Source of the DNA: Glossina fuscipes
Taxonomy: Eukaryota > Arthropoda > Insecta > Diptera > Glossinidae
Assembly (NCBI RefSeq): GCF_014805625.2
Contig: NW_023998458.1
Location: 1,035,480 to 1,099,479, forward strand
DNA: 64,000 bases
Direction of reading: 5' to 3'
Below, piece by piece: positions 10,485 through 23,314 of the stretch (positions are counted from its first letter, which is position 1; each line of letters opens with the position of its first letter). The position numbers and the translations under genes are program-made. Below the pieces are notes generated by a model. That model was not told where the DNA came from. It made no database searches and saw only the letters and a list, made by a program, of their open reading frames with translations.

Positions 10485-12519
10485 AATGTTATTAAAAAAA
10501 AAACACAAGCATACGTTTTAAAATTTGTACGTATATGAAATTTGAGAAATGAATAAATTTGTCGCAAGTTGTCCGAAAATTGCATCCATTTGCGTTTTGC
10601 AGTTTTTTTTTTTTAGTTTTTGCATGTTTATGCTTATGACTACTGAAACTGGAAGCAAGTGGGACCAACTGCCCCCTTGTTCTTGGAAATTGTTCTTGGC
10701 GTAAAGCGTACCCCGAGATGAATGCCCCAAAATATATTTTCGTGCATTGCATGAGAAACTTTGTAGAAACCATTGTTCAGATCTCAGTCGACCAACAAGG
10801 AGGTGTACGTTGATTAAGTTGAAAACCAGAAAATGTGTTTACATTTCCATGGCTGTTAATATGGAGTTTAGATTTCGTGCAATATTTATTGATGTTTAAG
10901 CATGTCACGCCACTAATTGAAACCTCGAAAGTTTATCTACATCTAGTTCGGATGGCAATGTCCTTGTTTTCTTTACAAAGATTTTTCGTTTAGGCTAAGA
11001 ATGCAAGATATTTCGTAGATCGGCTCAAAAATCGTTGCTAAAACGGGCAAAATTGCCCACTTAATCAGCAAGTGATTTCGGATTCATTACCTCATGTGCA
11101 TTCTCCAGACTATCTGGAGTGTAAATATTAGCATGTACTTCTTGAGATTGATTTTATGAGCCGAGCGCCTATAATCTCTCCAAAAATAAAGAGCTGAAAT
11201 CGCTTCATAAATAAGAATAATTTGATAATTTATTGATATATTTGGACATGTTATATATATTGGGCTTGAATTTATGGCTTTGTAGCAGTTTTGCTCTCCT
11301 GAATGGCTGGCAGCTGTCATTCATTCATTTAAACAGAATGGAATTTTTGTGCGATAAACAGGACAAGCTGACCTAAATGAAGTGCAGGGCATCTCGTCCT
11401 TCAGTGAACTATCTCGATGTGAAAACTATATCGGTACTACAATATTTGTTCTTCTGCGAACGATCTCTATACTAGAACACATCCAAGTGTTTTCGATTCG
11501 AACTACAGCCGCATGCATAGTCCAATTGCTATCCTCCATTTTATTTGGTTTCTGTTAGAACTCGTGTTTTCTTTTGTGGGGTTTTGCTCTATTATTCCCG
11601 TTAGCGCATTCTTTACCCACTTTTGCGAAAACGCTATAAGATCATATTAATTTCCCTAGGAAAATGCTTTATCGCCACGTGTCAGCCTGGTTTAAATGAA
11701 CATATATAAAGAATGAAAATTTTTTTCTTTCGTCCACTCGTAACACGCAATGGGCACGGGCATGATTTGAAGGGGAGCAGTATATAGATTTCAAAAAAAA
11801 TTCCCAGTAGCGGTCCATGGCAGGATGAATCAAGAATGTTGAATGTTTCATTACCGCCACCAGTCTGGTATATTTTCCTGATACGAATACCTACCTATTC
11901 AATCTGTAATAAAATTAATGCCTCCTCACTGGTAATTCAACTGTGCTTTCTATTCAAAAAATATTAGACATTAAAATTATCCAAGTCTTCTTCTTCCATC
12001 CCAAATCACGCGGGCTTTAAAAACATTAACCTTCAAACAATAACACCAAGAATACCAAATTTTTTGTTGTTTGGTTTTATTTCTTTTAGTAATTAATTCT
12101 TTATTTTATTAAGTCTTATGTCTCTGATGATGGTGTTGCTTCCAATTACACATATGTGAGCAAATTGCTTCGCGATTAAATTTGCAATTTTGGCGAATTG
12201 AAATTTGCTTAAAATTTTTATTGGCTGAACAAAGTGTTATGGCTAAACAATTAAGTGGCGAACGTGGCAACCACTCGCATGGCCAATAACTAAAAAAGTA
12301 ACCCTGAAAACAATGTGCGTTCAAGTTGCAGCAGCAAACACAACATGACTTGAACCTCAAGCGAAAACACTTTCGCTATACGCGTTGTACCTCACTTCAC
12401 GTAATGATTTCGTAGTAAATTGAAAAAAAAAAACATCAAAAACAAAGACAACAACAAAAACAAGATTGAATTGCCAAAGAAAAAAAAAGAGAAGCTTTTG
12501 GGCGAATGTCAACAGAAAT
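10485..12519. other. No gene seen
   Basis: Several ORFs of 60-93 codons on the minus strand, none with recognisable motifs; AT-rich, no clear repeats. Confidence 0.5.
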
Positions 12520-12967
12520 ATTCGTTAGAAAATTGTGCAATAANNNNNNNNNNNNNNNNNNNNNNNNNNNNNNNNNNNNNNNNNNNNNNNNNNNNNNNNN
12601 NNNNNNNNNNNNNNNNNNNNNNNNNNNNNNNNNNNNNNNNNNNNNNNNNNNNNNNNNNNNNNNNNNNNNNNNNNNNNNNNNNNNNNNNNNNNNNNNNNNN
12701 NNNNNNNNNNNNNNNNNNNNNNNNNNNNNNNNNNNNNNNNNNNNNNNNNNNNNNNNNNNNNNNNNNNNNNNNNNNNNNNNNNNNNNNNNNNNNNNNNNNN
12801 NNNNNNNNNNNNNNNNNNNNNNNNNNNNNNNNNNNNNNNNNNNNNNNNNNNNNNNNNNNNNNNNNNNNNNNNNNNNNNNNNNNNNNNNNNNNNNNNNNNN
12901 NNNNNNNNNNNNNNNNNNNNNNNNNNNNNNNNNNNNNNNNNNNATTCGTTAGAAAATTGTGCAATAA
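12520..12967. other. 400-bp N gap with identical 24-bp flanks
   Basis: N from 12,544 to 12,943. The 24 bases before it (ATTCGTTAGAAAATTGTGCAATAA, starting at 12,520) recur exactly as the 24 bases after it (12,944-12,967). This is typical of unmerged overlapping contig ends, so the real gap may be zero or negative in length. Reading frames spanning the N are meaningless. Confidence 0.85.
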
Positions 12968-15714
12968 CGATTTGCAACAACAACAACAATGATGACGACG
13001 AAAAAAACGGACATTTAAATGACCATTAATGGTCAAACAATTGCAATTGTGCAGTGTGCAGTGATGTGGCAATTTGGCTAAAACCTCTTACGAGAAACGA
13101 AAAAGCACAAAACTCTTTCTCGTTTTCTGTTACAATTGTAATGAAAATGGAAAACAAACTTCACGAGGTAGACAAACAGACGTATAGACGAATATGGAGA
13201 ATAACATCTAAGACGACGCATAATGCAATGCAGAAAAAAGGTTTCAATTTTAGTTTTCGTTGCTTTTCTGTTTTTTTTGCATTTTTGCTCCAAGATCTTG
13301 GCTAAGCTATAAAACGCTATTTGGCAGTAGTACGGTTAGTACATAATTTCCTTTTCTATTGGAAATGTTTTCAATTTCGTTTCTGTAATCGATATGTAAA
13401 TTGTAGCGTGTAGTGTAGCGTGTTTATTGTTATACGGTTGTCGATGGGTTGCGTGTGTATTATGGGGCATTTTCGAATGTTAGTGTTCGCCATAAGTGAC
13501 ATTTTAGAGGTTTCGATTTCAAATTGTTTTTCTTTTCTTTTCTGCTTTTCCCCGGCAGATAGGCTAAAATAAAAAAAACAAAGCTATAAATATGTGATAG
13601 GTTAACCAATACACAAAACATATATGAAAAGTGAGAGTTTTGTTTATGTTTATCGTTATGCATTAAAAAAGTAATCATTTGCATCTACGCCTCCTATATA
13701 TACCAGGGCATATATTGCTCAGCAATTTATTCACATTGAAATGTTTGCCATATTTAGAAGCGATTGCACAACGCTTGAAATTAGTTTCTAAACAAATGCA
13801 TAAGCATTCATAAATATTAATGTTTGATATTGAAATGAAAATTGAAGAAATACAATACGAGGAACTAAATGCGAGCTTAGCGAACGTTAGCAGGAACCAG
13901 AAAAATTAGACAAAGTAACGCTTTGTCCCCCAAAAAGCGCAAATCAGTTATGAAAGTCCTCCAATCACCCACGGGTGGATCTATAATTAATACTCCAACG
14001 TATCCTACAAATTTCGAATGCCACCTGTTTGTAGGAAACGTTTAATAAATGCCCGAGTACTACATTTTCAAGTATTTCTCTCGAATCTAACAAAAGTCTT
14101 CATGCGACGCTTTTCTTTATGTAATCCGTATCCCAGCTTGTTCCTACAGATCTATTTTAACTCAACTTGTAAGACGAGATAAGGTCACATGCTATATTTC
14201 TGATCAAACCCCATCGACTCCAAAGTCGGCTTTTGATTTCTTCTTTTACTGCAGTTGCAGGCGGGCACAGCACAACCAGAGTATCAAGAGGTGTTACTTT
14301 CTCCCGGCAAAAGTTACGTGTTCTGTTTCTACTTTTATTTATTTTATATATGTTAGCGATTCTCTTCATTTTAATTTCATCTTTCGAGACCTTTCCAATT
14401 TCAACGTCCGCTCTATTCAAAACTCCCAATCTGCGCGGCTTCCAATACAGAATGCATATTCTAATTGAAATTAGCCCACTGAAGCGATGTCTAATTGGGG
14501 GCTCGATTTCAATCGGAGCTCAGTAGCGCTCCCAATTGCAGGGCCTAGTTTATTTGCGATTGTCGATTCCGTTCCAAATCGGAACTGGGCTACGGGCATT
14601 ACGCAAATTCAAGTTGGGCATCCAGTTCCAGCCGTCATTAGAATTATAAATCAAGTTGGAATGACTTTAGTTAGAATTTGTATAAGAATTGCATTTCGAA
14701 TATCTGCCTAGGGTTAGTATGTCCAATTATTGTACTGCAGTCTGAATTTGTAAACCAGAGTCCACATATCGTTACGTATATCAAAGTGCGGTTCGATATA
14801 CTATCCTATCCGAACTCTGGTTGCGATTATAATCTCCAATGTTTGAATTCGACAGTCACTCCTCCTCAAATTGAATTTTGATTGTCAGTTAAGTTCTTGT
14901 TCTTCTTCTTGTTTTGCTGTAATTCAGCAAATCAACAACATATGATACGGCACGTGAAAAATTTTCAATGTGAACACAAAGTTCTTTGTTTGAACCTTAA
15001 TAAAGTCTAAACTTTAAGTTCTTGTTGTGGTACGAAAACCAATTGAGTTTGAAACTCTATTTTGAATTTCAATTTTATTTTCAACCACAGTTACAATTGT
15101 AGCACGAACTCAAATCAAAATTCCCCAACTAAACCTGACTTACCATTTGATGTGAGTTCGTATGATTGCTTTTAGCGAAATGGAATGCTTGCTAAGAAGA
15201 AAAAGTGGAATAAAATTCTTTTGTCCATCACCAGACACTACCTTAAACTTAACCTTAGGCAACGTAAAAATTTCATGTAGACAGGGTAACGGATGTTTCG
15301 AGATTATCCATTTTTAGAAGTGAATCGGATCCTTAGAAAAAAAAAGCCAGTTTGACATATCATTTCAGTCTTCCTGCATGTCTCCGTTTAGTCACAAGTA
15401 ACATTGTAGCATGTCAAATACCATAAAACGTTCATCGCAAGAATTTCAAACGTTGCTTTTGTGTTTGTTTCACTCATAAGCATATTCAGAATTATGACTT
15501 TGACAACATGAGGCAATTGTTGCCTCATATTTTCTTTCTAATTTGGCTCGAATCGTTTCACGAATGTGTCAATTTCACGTAACATAGATATTTTCAAAAG
15601 AAGTTATCTAAAAAGCAATCAGCAAACAAAACAACTCCCAGTAATTGATCATTTGTAATGGAGCACAAGCGCCAAAAATGTTGCTCTACTTTTGTTTATG
15701 ATTTAACTTTGTTT

Positions 15715-15717
<3 letters not shown>
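12968..15717. other. No firm gene; compositional island near 14,430-15,120
   Basis: Between 14,430 and 15,120 GC content rises and AATTG/CAATT/TTCCAA-type words recur (for example AATTGGGGGC facing GCTCCCAATT at about 14,492-14,538, which can pair). This looks like a decayed repeat, but I cannot name it. A 48-nt segment at 15,191-15,144 (-) has good splice-like borders (see findings). Confidence 0.4.

Positions 15718-15749
<32 letters not shown>
15718..15749 (+). repeat. Poly-T run, 32 T
   Basis: Uninterrupted homopolymer, the longest in the window; it could be the minus-strand A-tail of a lost retrocopy, but no such copy is visible next to it. Confidence 0.8.
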
Positions 15750-15750
<1 letters not shown>

Positions 15751-18435
15751 TTGAATGGAATCGAAACGATTTCAGGTTTGTAAGCATAATTTTCATTTAA
15801 CGATTATATGTCTGAAAGTCGTGCATTATTTATCTTATTGCATATATGTAGGTTACGTTTATAAATTGGATTTCATCTATTCGTGAGCTGATGTCATATA
15901 TTTTTTAAATTAAAACAAAAAAGAAGACAACTTTCCGATAAATCATAAGGGAAGGAAATATTTGATTCTCAGATCTTTAAAGAAAGAACATTTGTATTGG
16001 TTTTCCAGTTAATAATCTCTTTAATTATATTTAATTGTTTGCTGTAGACACTTCCACAGGCACTTTACAGTAAAGTCCGTTTTAATCACTGAATCTAAGA
16101 TGTTTAGCGATGTCTGTCATTCCGTGTCGTTTGTTAAAAAAGTAAATATACAAATTCTTTACCTGACTATTTTCTTCCTCTGCTCTATAATAAATGTAGT
16201 TTTAAATTAAGAATTTATTTACTTATAATCATTATTATTATTATTATTTATTTTCAGATTAGTGATAGCAAAGGCGGCCTTTATACGTTATGGTATGTAA
16301 ATGCAAAGTCAAAATCAGTTTATCTCAGAAATTCCTTTACTATCCAAACCTATACGCTATACTTATACGCTGCGCTTGCATATTATGACTTATATTTGGT
16401 TGGCATCAAAGTATTTTCGATAGCCGCAAAGAGAGCTTCTGTTATTTTCAAGAACTTTCATCTATTGTTAGAATTATTCTTCTCCTTCTGATGCTATGCA
16501 GTCGCTATGCCATGATTTTAGGAGTAAGTTTGAAAGGCTTTATATTGCATTTGACGATGAATCCAAGAAGATACTTACTATTAGCAAATTGATGACGAAG
16601 TAGAAAATAGAAAATATTGCTTAAAATATAATTTTGTTTTCCCTTCTACGAAATTACTTTCTTGTCTGCCTGCTTCATGCATTCATTAATGTCCATATAA
16701 TTTAGAAAAAAAAGACAACAAAAAAAATTGATAAAGAAAAAAACACTTTTCTGAAAGCCTATAATTGAAATGTGTGTAAAGGTATAAATTAAACACGCCT
16801 TAAAATACCGCAAATTTTCCTACAACGACACGAATGTCTATAATTTTCAAAATCAATACAATTAAAATAAATTTATGATTTGAAACCTGACAGCCGCTTT
16901 GACTTTTATTGATTTTTTATAGGCGTTAAATGAAGCAAAAGCAAAAACAAAAATTAGGTGTTTGTGGAGAATTTCCAATCATGGCAGGACTTGGAATAAC
17001 AAAATAACACAATAAAGAGCAAAATTGCATTTAATTGATCAACCATTCAGACAAGCGCTCGAATAAGCTTTTCAATCATAATTCGAGAATTTAATAGCTC
17101 TTGTCTGAATGGATTATTTGCTGAGATTGCTTTGTCTAAAACATTTAAAGGATTCAGCTTTAATGCATTGGTTGGTGGGATTGGCAAAGGTTTGCACGAG
17201 CACAGGGAATTTTATATGGAATAAGGAGTTTATAAGCTCTCTAAAACTACAGGGTGCGTAAATTTGGGCCCTTTGACCTTATCTGTATGAAAAGATCTTT
17301 TTATGCCTGCAACCAATTTTTCTCTATATATTCCTCTTTTTTCGGATACCGGTTGCATACACTGTATTCCTTTTTCGATCGACTTGAGTCAACCTGACCC
17401 ATAATCTTTGTCGAATTGTCACAGTAGCAAAGAGAGAGTTAGGAAGTTGAAAGATTCCGATGAAAAGAAATCATTTTAAAACCGAGCATGCAACCGGTTC
17501 TAACGAACATTTGCGTAGCAGCTTTTCAGAAATCGTTTCACGTAATAGAAAATTGTAAACGAAATGAAGGCAAAATTGCTGACCCTTTTTCCGAGATTGT
17601 TTGTTGTTTGTCCTTTACACTGTGGGCGTGTTTACTGGCAAATCAGGACTATTCCCTAGCCTAGGGCTCCTAATCGATCAGATAATGTTTGTGACAAATT
17701 CCTTCTTTTTTCCCAATTTTGTGAGATGGTAGCAGTTCAACAAAAATAATGGAAGCTAGGAAGAGTATACTGAAAGGAAGAATAATTTTATATTCATTTA
17801 TGTAACGATACTTAGAAAAAGCATAAAGCAATAAAAGTGTGCAGGAAAGATCTGTTGCAGAAAAATCGTTCTCTATCATGATCTGTCTTTTAGAATAGTC
17901 GCTCTTAAATCAGGGCCTAGCAGAAGTCGCGTCAATTACCTTTTCGTTGCGTCAACGATTTGCTGAATAATTTATACACAAATTTTTAAAATTTGTAGGA
18001 ATATCTGGCACATTAGGGTATAATTTCCACTTAGCTGTGGTTACGATAGTAAAAACCATAGAAAGATACGAAAGCATGGAAGAAAGTTTGTCAAAAGTTT
18101 ATATACATTTTCTATATATGTTAGAGAAGCATGCATGAAGTATCAATCCTCGTCAACTATATCCATGAACAAGCACTAGGCGAGGCATTACATTACACAC
18201 CAGGTACCCCAGGTAGCCACACGAGATGTGGCTTCGTGGGCTACGTACAATATATCCGATTTTCGATTTTTTCTTTTTTTTGTTTTGCCCAACATATGCT
18301 GATATTATCAGGCATTTTGGAATTTTAGTTCGTTTTTGACAGGTATAAAGGTTAGGCGCGTTCAATTGATCAAACAATTTGTATTAAAATCCTGACTGTG
18401 GCATTTGGCGAGTCAATTTCAAGTAAAAAAAAATG
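15750..18435. other. No firm gene
   Basis: AT-rich. (ATT)6 at 16,231-16,249 leads into TTTATTTTCAG and a 35-nt open segment ending at GTATGT (16,259-16,293; see findings). An imperfect hairpin with GTAGCCACACGAG facing CTTCGTGGGCTAC lies at about 18,213-18,245. No recognisable protein. Confidence 0.4.
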
Positions 18436-19098
18436 TTTATAAGTGACGCAAGCTCTTCACAGAAGCTCGCTCTAGACGCTCCAACGAATGATGAAAACGT
18501 TGAATCAGTGAAGAAAATTTTTGTGAAACATCGTCCCACCACTACAGAAGAGTTGTCAGTTGGCTCACGCAATGCAATTTATTTTGGATATTTTGGGCAT
18601 GGGACGGTCAGAAGAGTTAAGGCTGAAAGAAGCATGCTAAGGTCGGAAGCGTGAGTTCTTGCCAGAAGGCCATACGATCAAGAAGAATTAAATATCTTGC
18701 AGTTATGTGCTGTTCGGGTGAAACAATGTGAAAAAAATGGCTGGAATTGTCAAACAACCAGTCATGGATATTGCGTGATCACGATAATGCGCCAACTCAC
18801 ACGTAATTATTTTTGAAAATATCATAATCACGCTTCAGCTACCGTATTCATCGCACGAGACGAGGAAGAGACCCATGAAAGGACGGCGTTTTGCTCAGAT
18901 TAAGGAGATAAAGACCGCCTCGCTGGAAGAACTCAAGATGCGCATATCAAAAGTACTCCAAAGGTTGCAAAAAGCGTTGGCACCCGTGGATAGTACCTAA
19001 GTGGTATCACTTTGAAGGCAACAAAATAGATGTTGATGAATACGTAAATGTTTTTTGAGAAAAATATGGAGTCACCTTTGGCTTTGAACAGCCTTCGT
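18436..19098 (+). pseudogene. Decayed mariner-family transposase gene
   Basis: Fragments in changing frames follow the order of a mariner transposase. At 18,436-18,560 is a helix-turn-helix region (APTNDENVESVKKIF). Then most of the region up to the catalytic core is deleted. At about 18,745-18,803 NNQSWILRDHDNAPTHT carries the second catalytic Asp in the DNAP-H motif (RDHDNAP for the usual HHDNAP). At about 18,870-19,060 the C-terminus reads MKGRRFAQIKEIKTASLEELK and then YHFEGNKIDVDEYV. The first catalytic Asp region is not seen and frameshifts and stops are frequent, so it is inactive. Its 3' end was interrupted by the LINE at 19,115-19,533. Inverted termini were not identified with confidence. 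Confidence 0.8.
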
Positions 19099-19114
19099 AT
19101 AAACCAGAATTATT
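19099..19114. repeat. Target-site duplication, left copy
   Basis: ATAAACCAGAATTATT, identical to 19,534-19,549; the last six bases could also belong to the LINE's TAA tail, so the sure duplication is at least 10 bp. Confidence 0.8.
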
Positions 19115-19533
19115 ATTGTTATTATTATTATTATAATTTTAGACTAATGAAATAAATTCTTAGACTAAAAAAAAGACATTGAGCACTAGAAACGCAGGCT
19201 ATCAGCTCTAATTTAAATAAATGTACATTAGATAATGAGCTTAGTAGTATTAATAAAGTAATATATAGAATTGATATTCGATTCTGAAGCTGATTTTAGA
19301 ATGTCCAAAGGGTTAATCGTTTCAAATGCAATACTCCTAACCAAGGAAAAGTTAAGGCAGTCGCAGAGAATGTATTTTATAGTGAGAGTTTGTCCACAAC
19401 TACAGATCGGGGAGGAAGACTTCTTCAAGATCCATTGGTGAGTTGCAATTGTATGATCAAGGCGAATTCTCGGAAATGTTTGGGTCTTGGTTTTTTCAAC
19501 ATTTGTGGGATATAAAGGTGGAGTTAATTGAGG
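19115..19533 (-). mobile_element. I-like LINE, 5'-truncated copy 2
   Basis: Minus-strand insertion of the same family as copy 1 at 1-1,010. It keeps only the last ~105 codons of ORF2 (beginning PQLTPPLYPTNVEKTKTQ), the 3' UTR and an imperfect (TAA)n tail at the low-coordinate end. The Cys/His finger is intact here (CSCGQTLTIKYILCDC). Target-site duplications of up to 16 bp flank it, so the 5' truncation at 19,533 is original to the insertion. It sits inside the mariner relic and is therefore younger than it. Confidence 0.92.
19228..19533 (-). pseudogene. Truncated LINE ORF2 C-terminus (copy 2)
   Basis: Open frame continuing beyond the element edge only by chance, ending SNINSIYYFINTTKLII. 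It is about 87% identical by eye to the same stretch of copy 1. It carries the Cys/His finger only; no reverse transcriptase or RNase H, so no activity is possible. Confidence 0.85.
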
Positions 19534-19549
19534 ATAAACCAGAATTATT
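19534..19549. repeat. Target-site duplication, right copy
   Basis: ATAAACCAGAATTATT, the partner of 19,099-19,114, abutting the truncated 5' end of LINE copy 2. Confidence 0.8.
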
Positions 19550-19747
19550 TCTCTTTTTTTCTTCAATTCTTTCATGTTTTCTCAGGGCATTGCTTACTCT
19601 AAACTTCATTTTTATCGATTAAAATAAGGAAAAAAGCAGTTTTTTGTGTTTTGCAGCACTTTCAACATAAATTTACATTATATCCAACGCTTGAAATAAA
19701 TTTTATTAGTTTTTCCAAGAACTATCCATAGATATCAATGCCTTTTG

Positions 19748-19748
<1 letters not shown>

Positions 19749-19778
<30 letters not shown>
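19749..19778. repeat. (TA)15 microsatellite
   Basis: Pure TA run followed by an imperfect TA-rich extension to about 19,797. Confidence 0.9.
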
Positions 19779-19784
<6 letters not shown>

Positions 19785-21003
19785 TGTAGATATATATTTT
19801 TGTAAAAATACATTATATTCAAAAAACGTATTTCCTAGTACTCTTTCCAGCTAATATCCATTGTCTCCTGAGGTACTTGTAGTTATGCTATACACCATAT
19901 ATCCAATTGACATGTGGCCACAAATTATTGATAGTTATCGAGAAAAATAAAAAAAAAAAATATTCATTACTTTAGAAAAGTATAAAAATCCTCGTAGCTA
20001 CTTAGCTACACATCATCATAGTGAACACGACGGCATATATGTGTGTAGAGAGAAGGGCAGGGGAAACGTAGACAATAAAATTCTTTATAAATTGACGCCT
20101 TTCCTGAACATACGATGCGACAAGTGTGAATCCTAAGCCAGCGATATTTGTGCGTTCATCTATCTGCACGTACGTGATAATGCTGGTATGTATGTGATTT
20201 ACTAAGGAATTCAATCCGCAGACTTACATAAAAAAACATAAACTTGCAAGATTTTATGAACATAAACTAAAGGCTATTAAATTTTTATGCTTATAAAACG
20301 CGTCGGACCGCTCCTCTCTTTTCTTTCTAATAATAATTACAGCATGTCGAGTCACACAGCAATCAAGGAGTTTTAAAACCACACGCAAATCCTAAGTGAG
20401 TCGATCTTCTTTCGCTTGCCTATCGTGTGCCGTCCTCCCTCCTCTTCTTTAGATTTAAAATTTAATTTATATAAATTGCTTCATTATATGATATTGACTT
20501 TTTTTTTTTTTCATTTTTAATTTATAATAAGAAGATTTTCAATCTTAAAATACGTGTGCTACTCTGTCCGTCTGTCCATTTGCTGGTCTTTCTGCTATTG
20601 CATTAGCTATGATAGGGTGTCATAAACATTAAGAAAAGCCCTGGCGTGTTGTCTAGTACGCCAGTAAGCGCTTATCTATACAAAACCACAAAAGGACTTT
20701 CGTGCATAGTTTACACGTTGCGGTCTATATCTCTAATGAAATCTACATGGTTTTGTGCTTTAACAAGCATTTACGTTGTCTACTTATGTCGCCTGGCGAA
20801 TTAAATTTCATTTTATACGTATACATATATACGATAGCACGGTGTCGATGGTGTGGTGTTGGTGGTGACGATTACATGACCCTTTCGATGGCGAGTATGT
20901 TGACGACAATGATTTTATGGTTTTCGCCAGCTAGCATAGGCGATTTGATTTCTCACATGGCGTTGACTACTTAACCCATTGATAACGTTTCAAGTTGTTA
21001 TTT

Positions 21004-21025
21004 TTGTTGTTGTTGTTGTTGTTGT
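21004..21025. repeat. (TTG)7 microsatellite
   Basis: Uninterrupted TTG repeat; no surrounding open frame that would make it a coding tract. Confidence 0.85.
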
Positions 21026-21220
21026 CGTTGTTTCACATAAAACAATGTTTAGGATAATTTTATTTTATTATATTTTATATTTATATTCTTGTTTTGTTAG
21101 CGCTTTCCGTTTCAGTTCACTTTTAATTTCGTTTTCGTTTCGTTAGCCAAGGCTATTAATAGTTTAACCAGAATCTAGTTAACATAAATATTAACCTGTA
21201 AATGTATAAAACAATGTTAT

Positions 21221-21230
21221 GTTGTTGTTG

Positions 21231-21269
<39 letters not shown>
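21221..21269. repeat. Compound (GTT)5-(ATT)11 microsatellite
   Basis: GTT repeats change directly into ATT repeats, consistent with a single substitution spreading by slippage. Confidence 0.88.
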
Positions 21270-21274
<5 letters not shown>

Positions 21275-23283
21275 GTTGTTGTAGCAATATATTAATGCAA
21301 AAGTATTACTTGGCTTTTTTTTATGGTCTATAGATAAGTGCTCTCCATGCTATTATTGTTTTTGTTCTTTCTTTAGATATGTATCGCGTATAGCAAAGAT
21401 GTTTTTCGCTGTTTTTCGCTGCTTACCTTAATCACGGGCGAAGCATACAAAGAGTTTATAAACCTCAAAGCTAAGCTCAGCTAGTTAAGCAAGTGCTCGG
21501 CATGGTAGTGCTGGTGATGATTGTGACGATGTTGCAGATGTTGACGGTGATGTTGAGAGATTTTGTTGTAGTTTAGAGGTTTTGTGCACAATTCTATTTA
21601 GATCACTATCTTAACTACTCAAACAGCCTATTTGTAGTTGTTCGGTGTAATTGTTTAATATACATGCGAACACAGAATAGACATACATACGTTAGCATAA
21701 GCATTCGAAAACTTGTTGGCAATTGTAGGAGTAGTCGAGAGCGAACCTATGAAGTATAAGTGGCTTTGCTATAAGTTTTGTCTTGTCATGTGTGTAGTTC
21801 AGATAAAATCAAAACAATTAATTGGAAATCTTATAAAAGTAAAATTCTTACGAAACCTAATTGGTTTTCGTATTCTTGCTCGTAGTTTTTATTCTTTTTC
21901 TTTTTTGTTTTTCTCTCAAATCAAGATTGTTATCAATATCTTTTAATTGAAGTGAACTGATTTTCAGGTAATCTTTATACAAATCAATTTAAATCATTTG
22001 TATCCGCAGACACATTTAATTATTTAAGTCTTTACCTTTCTCAAAGGCTTAACTAGATGCTTGCAATTCAATTCAAGGTAAGCCTATCATCATAAGGAAG
22101 TGGGAAATAACGTTTAATGAGAAATTTCATAATAAGCAGAAAGCTGATATCGGCTTTAGAGGGGAAATCTTTAATGCTTAGCAGCGTCTTCATTGGGTTT
22201 TCGTGCTTACCAACTTTAACGAACATATTTCAACGTAAGTTTAAATCAACACCTCTTGACGGCCGTAACTTAGATTACGCTTTATATTTATTTTCAAGGT
22301 TAGATCATTTTCGAAATTTTTATAACAAGTACATCTTTTGGTAAACGTCTTTACGACTAACTGAGAAACAACGCTGGCCATGTTCGTTTTCGTATCTCCA
22401 CGCTTACCATTTCGAGAAGATCGACAATGCGTGGGCGAAAAGACGGACATAGCCAAACCGCCCATAGCTAAATCGCCCATAGCTAGTCTACATGTGCTCC
22501 ATGGTGCTTCGAACTGTAACGAATTAAGAAAATCAAAGTGCCAAATAGTTTTAGAAGTCCCGTGAATAGAACCCTCACTGTGATATGAAGCAACGTGGCA
22601 TCGAGGTTATTGTCTGGTCCAACCGAAAATTATATCAGAAATAAAATCTTCGGGACAAAGGGTTCTTAAGACCAAATTCAAGATTTAGAGAATCTGTGCG
22701 TCGGATAAGACACGAATTCACGCTGTTGCTCAATTGCCACAGCTAATGGAGGCCATACACGAACTGAACAAAATAACCAATGCCTTATAGAAGATATATG
22801 GAGGACTCAGATAAGATTATAGAATTGTGTTGATATTGCCCTTTCTCGCAAGTTCTCGCTTATTATTTTTAAATGTATTTCTTTATTAGGTGTAGTTGGG
22901 ATTAGAGGCAATGGCATTAATTTTCTTCTTTGTTTTTTTTTTTTTTTTACTATTAAACGATTTTTTTTTCTTTTTATATTCGTATCGTTTTGCTTTGAAG
23001 TCGTCGTAAAATTTTGTTACAATTTCGTTTTGTGTAAGACACGACCAGTCAATTAAAACGTTCTCTAAGACCTCACCGTTAGCTACTTTTATTATTTAAC
23101 ATTGCAAAATTGTAGTAAAGCGTTAAGTAAAACAAACCAAACAAGTTGTTAAACATAAACATTTCACCGACAGGTGCCTAACGGTCGTCATTATGCTGGT
23201 GTATATGTAGGTTTATAATTGTGTCACATTTGACAACAATTCGCAAACTATTGTTTGCAATTGTTTTGCATGGTGCAACAAAT

Positions 23284-23307
<24 letters not shown>
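23284..23307. repeat. (AC)12 microsatellite
   Basis: Pure AC run, followed by an interrupted CACA-rich tail to about 23,326. Confidence 0.9.

Positions 23308-23314
<7 letters not shown>

Noticed and set aside
12420..13072. Four ORFs of 148-190 codons
   Set aside because: They run through 400 N; the readable parts are the duplicated contig ends.
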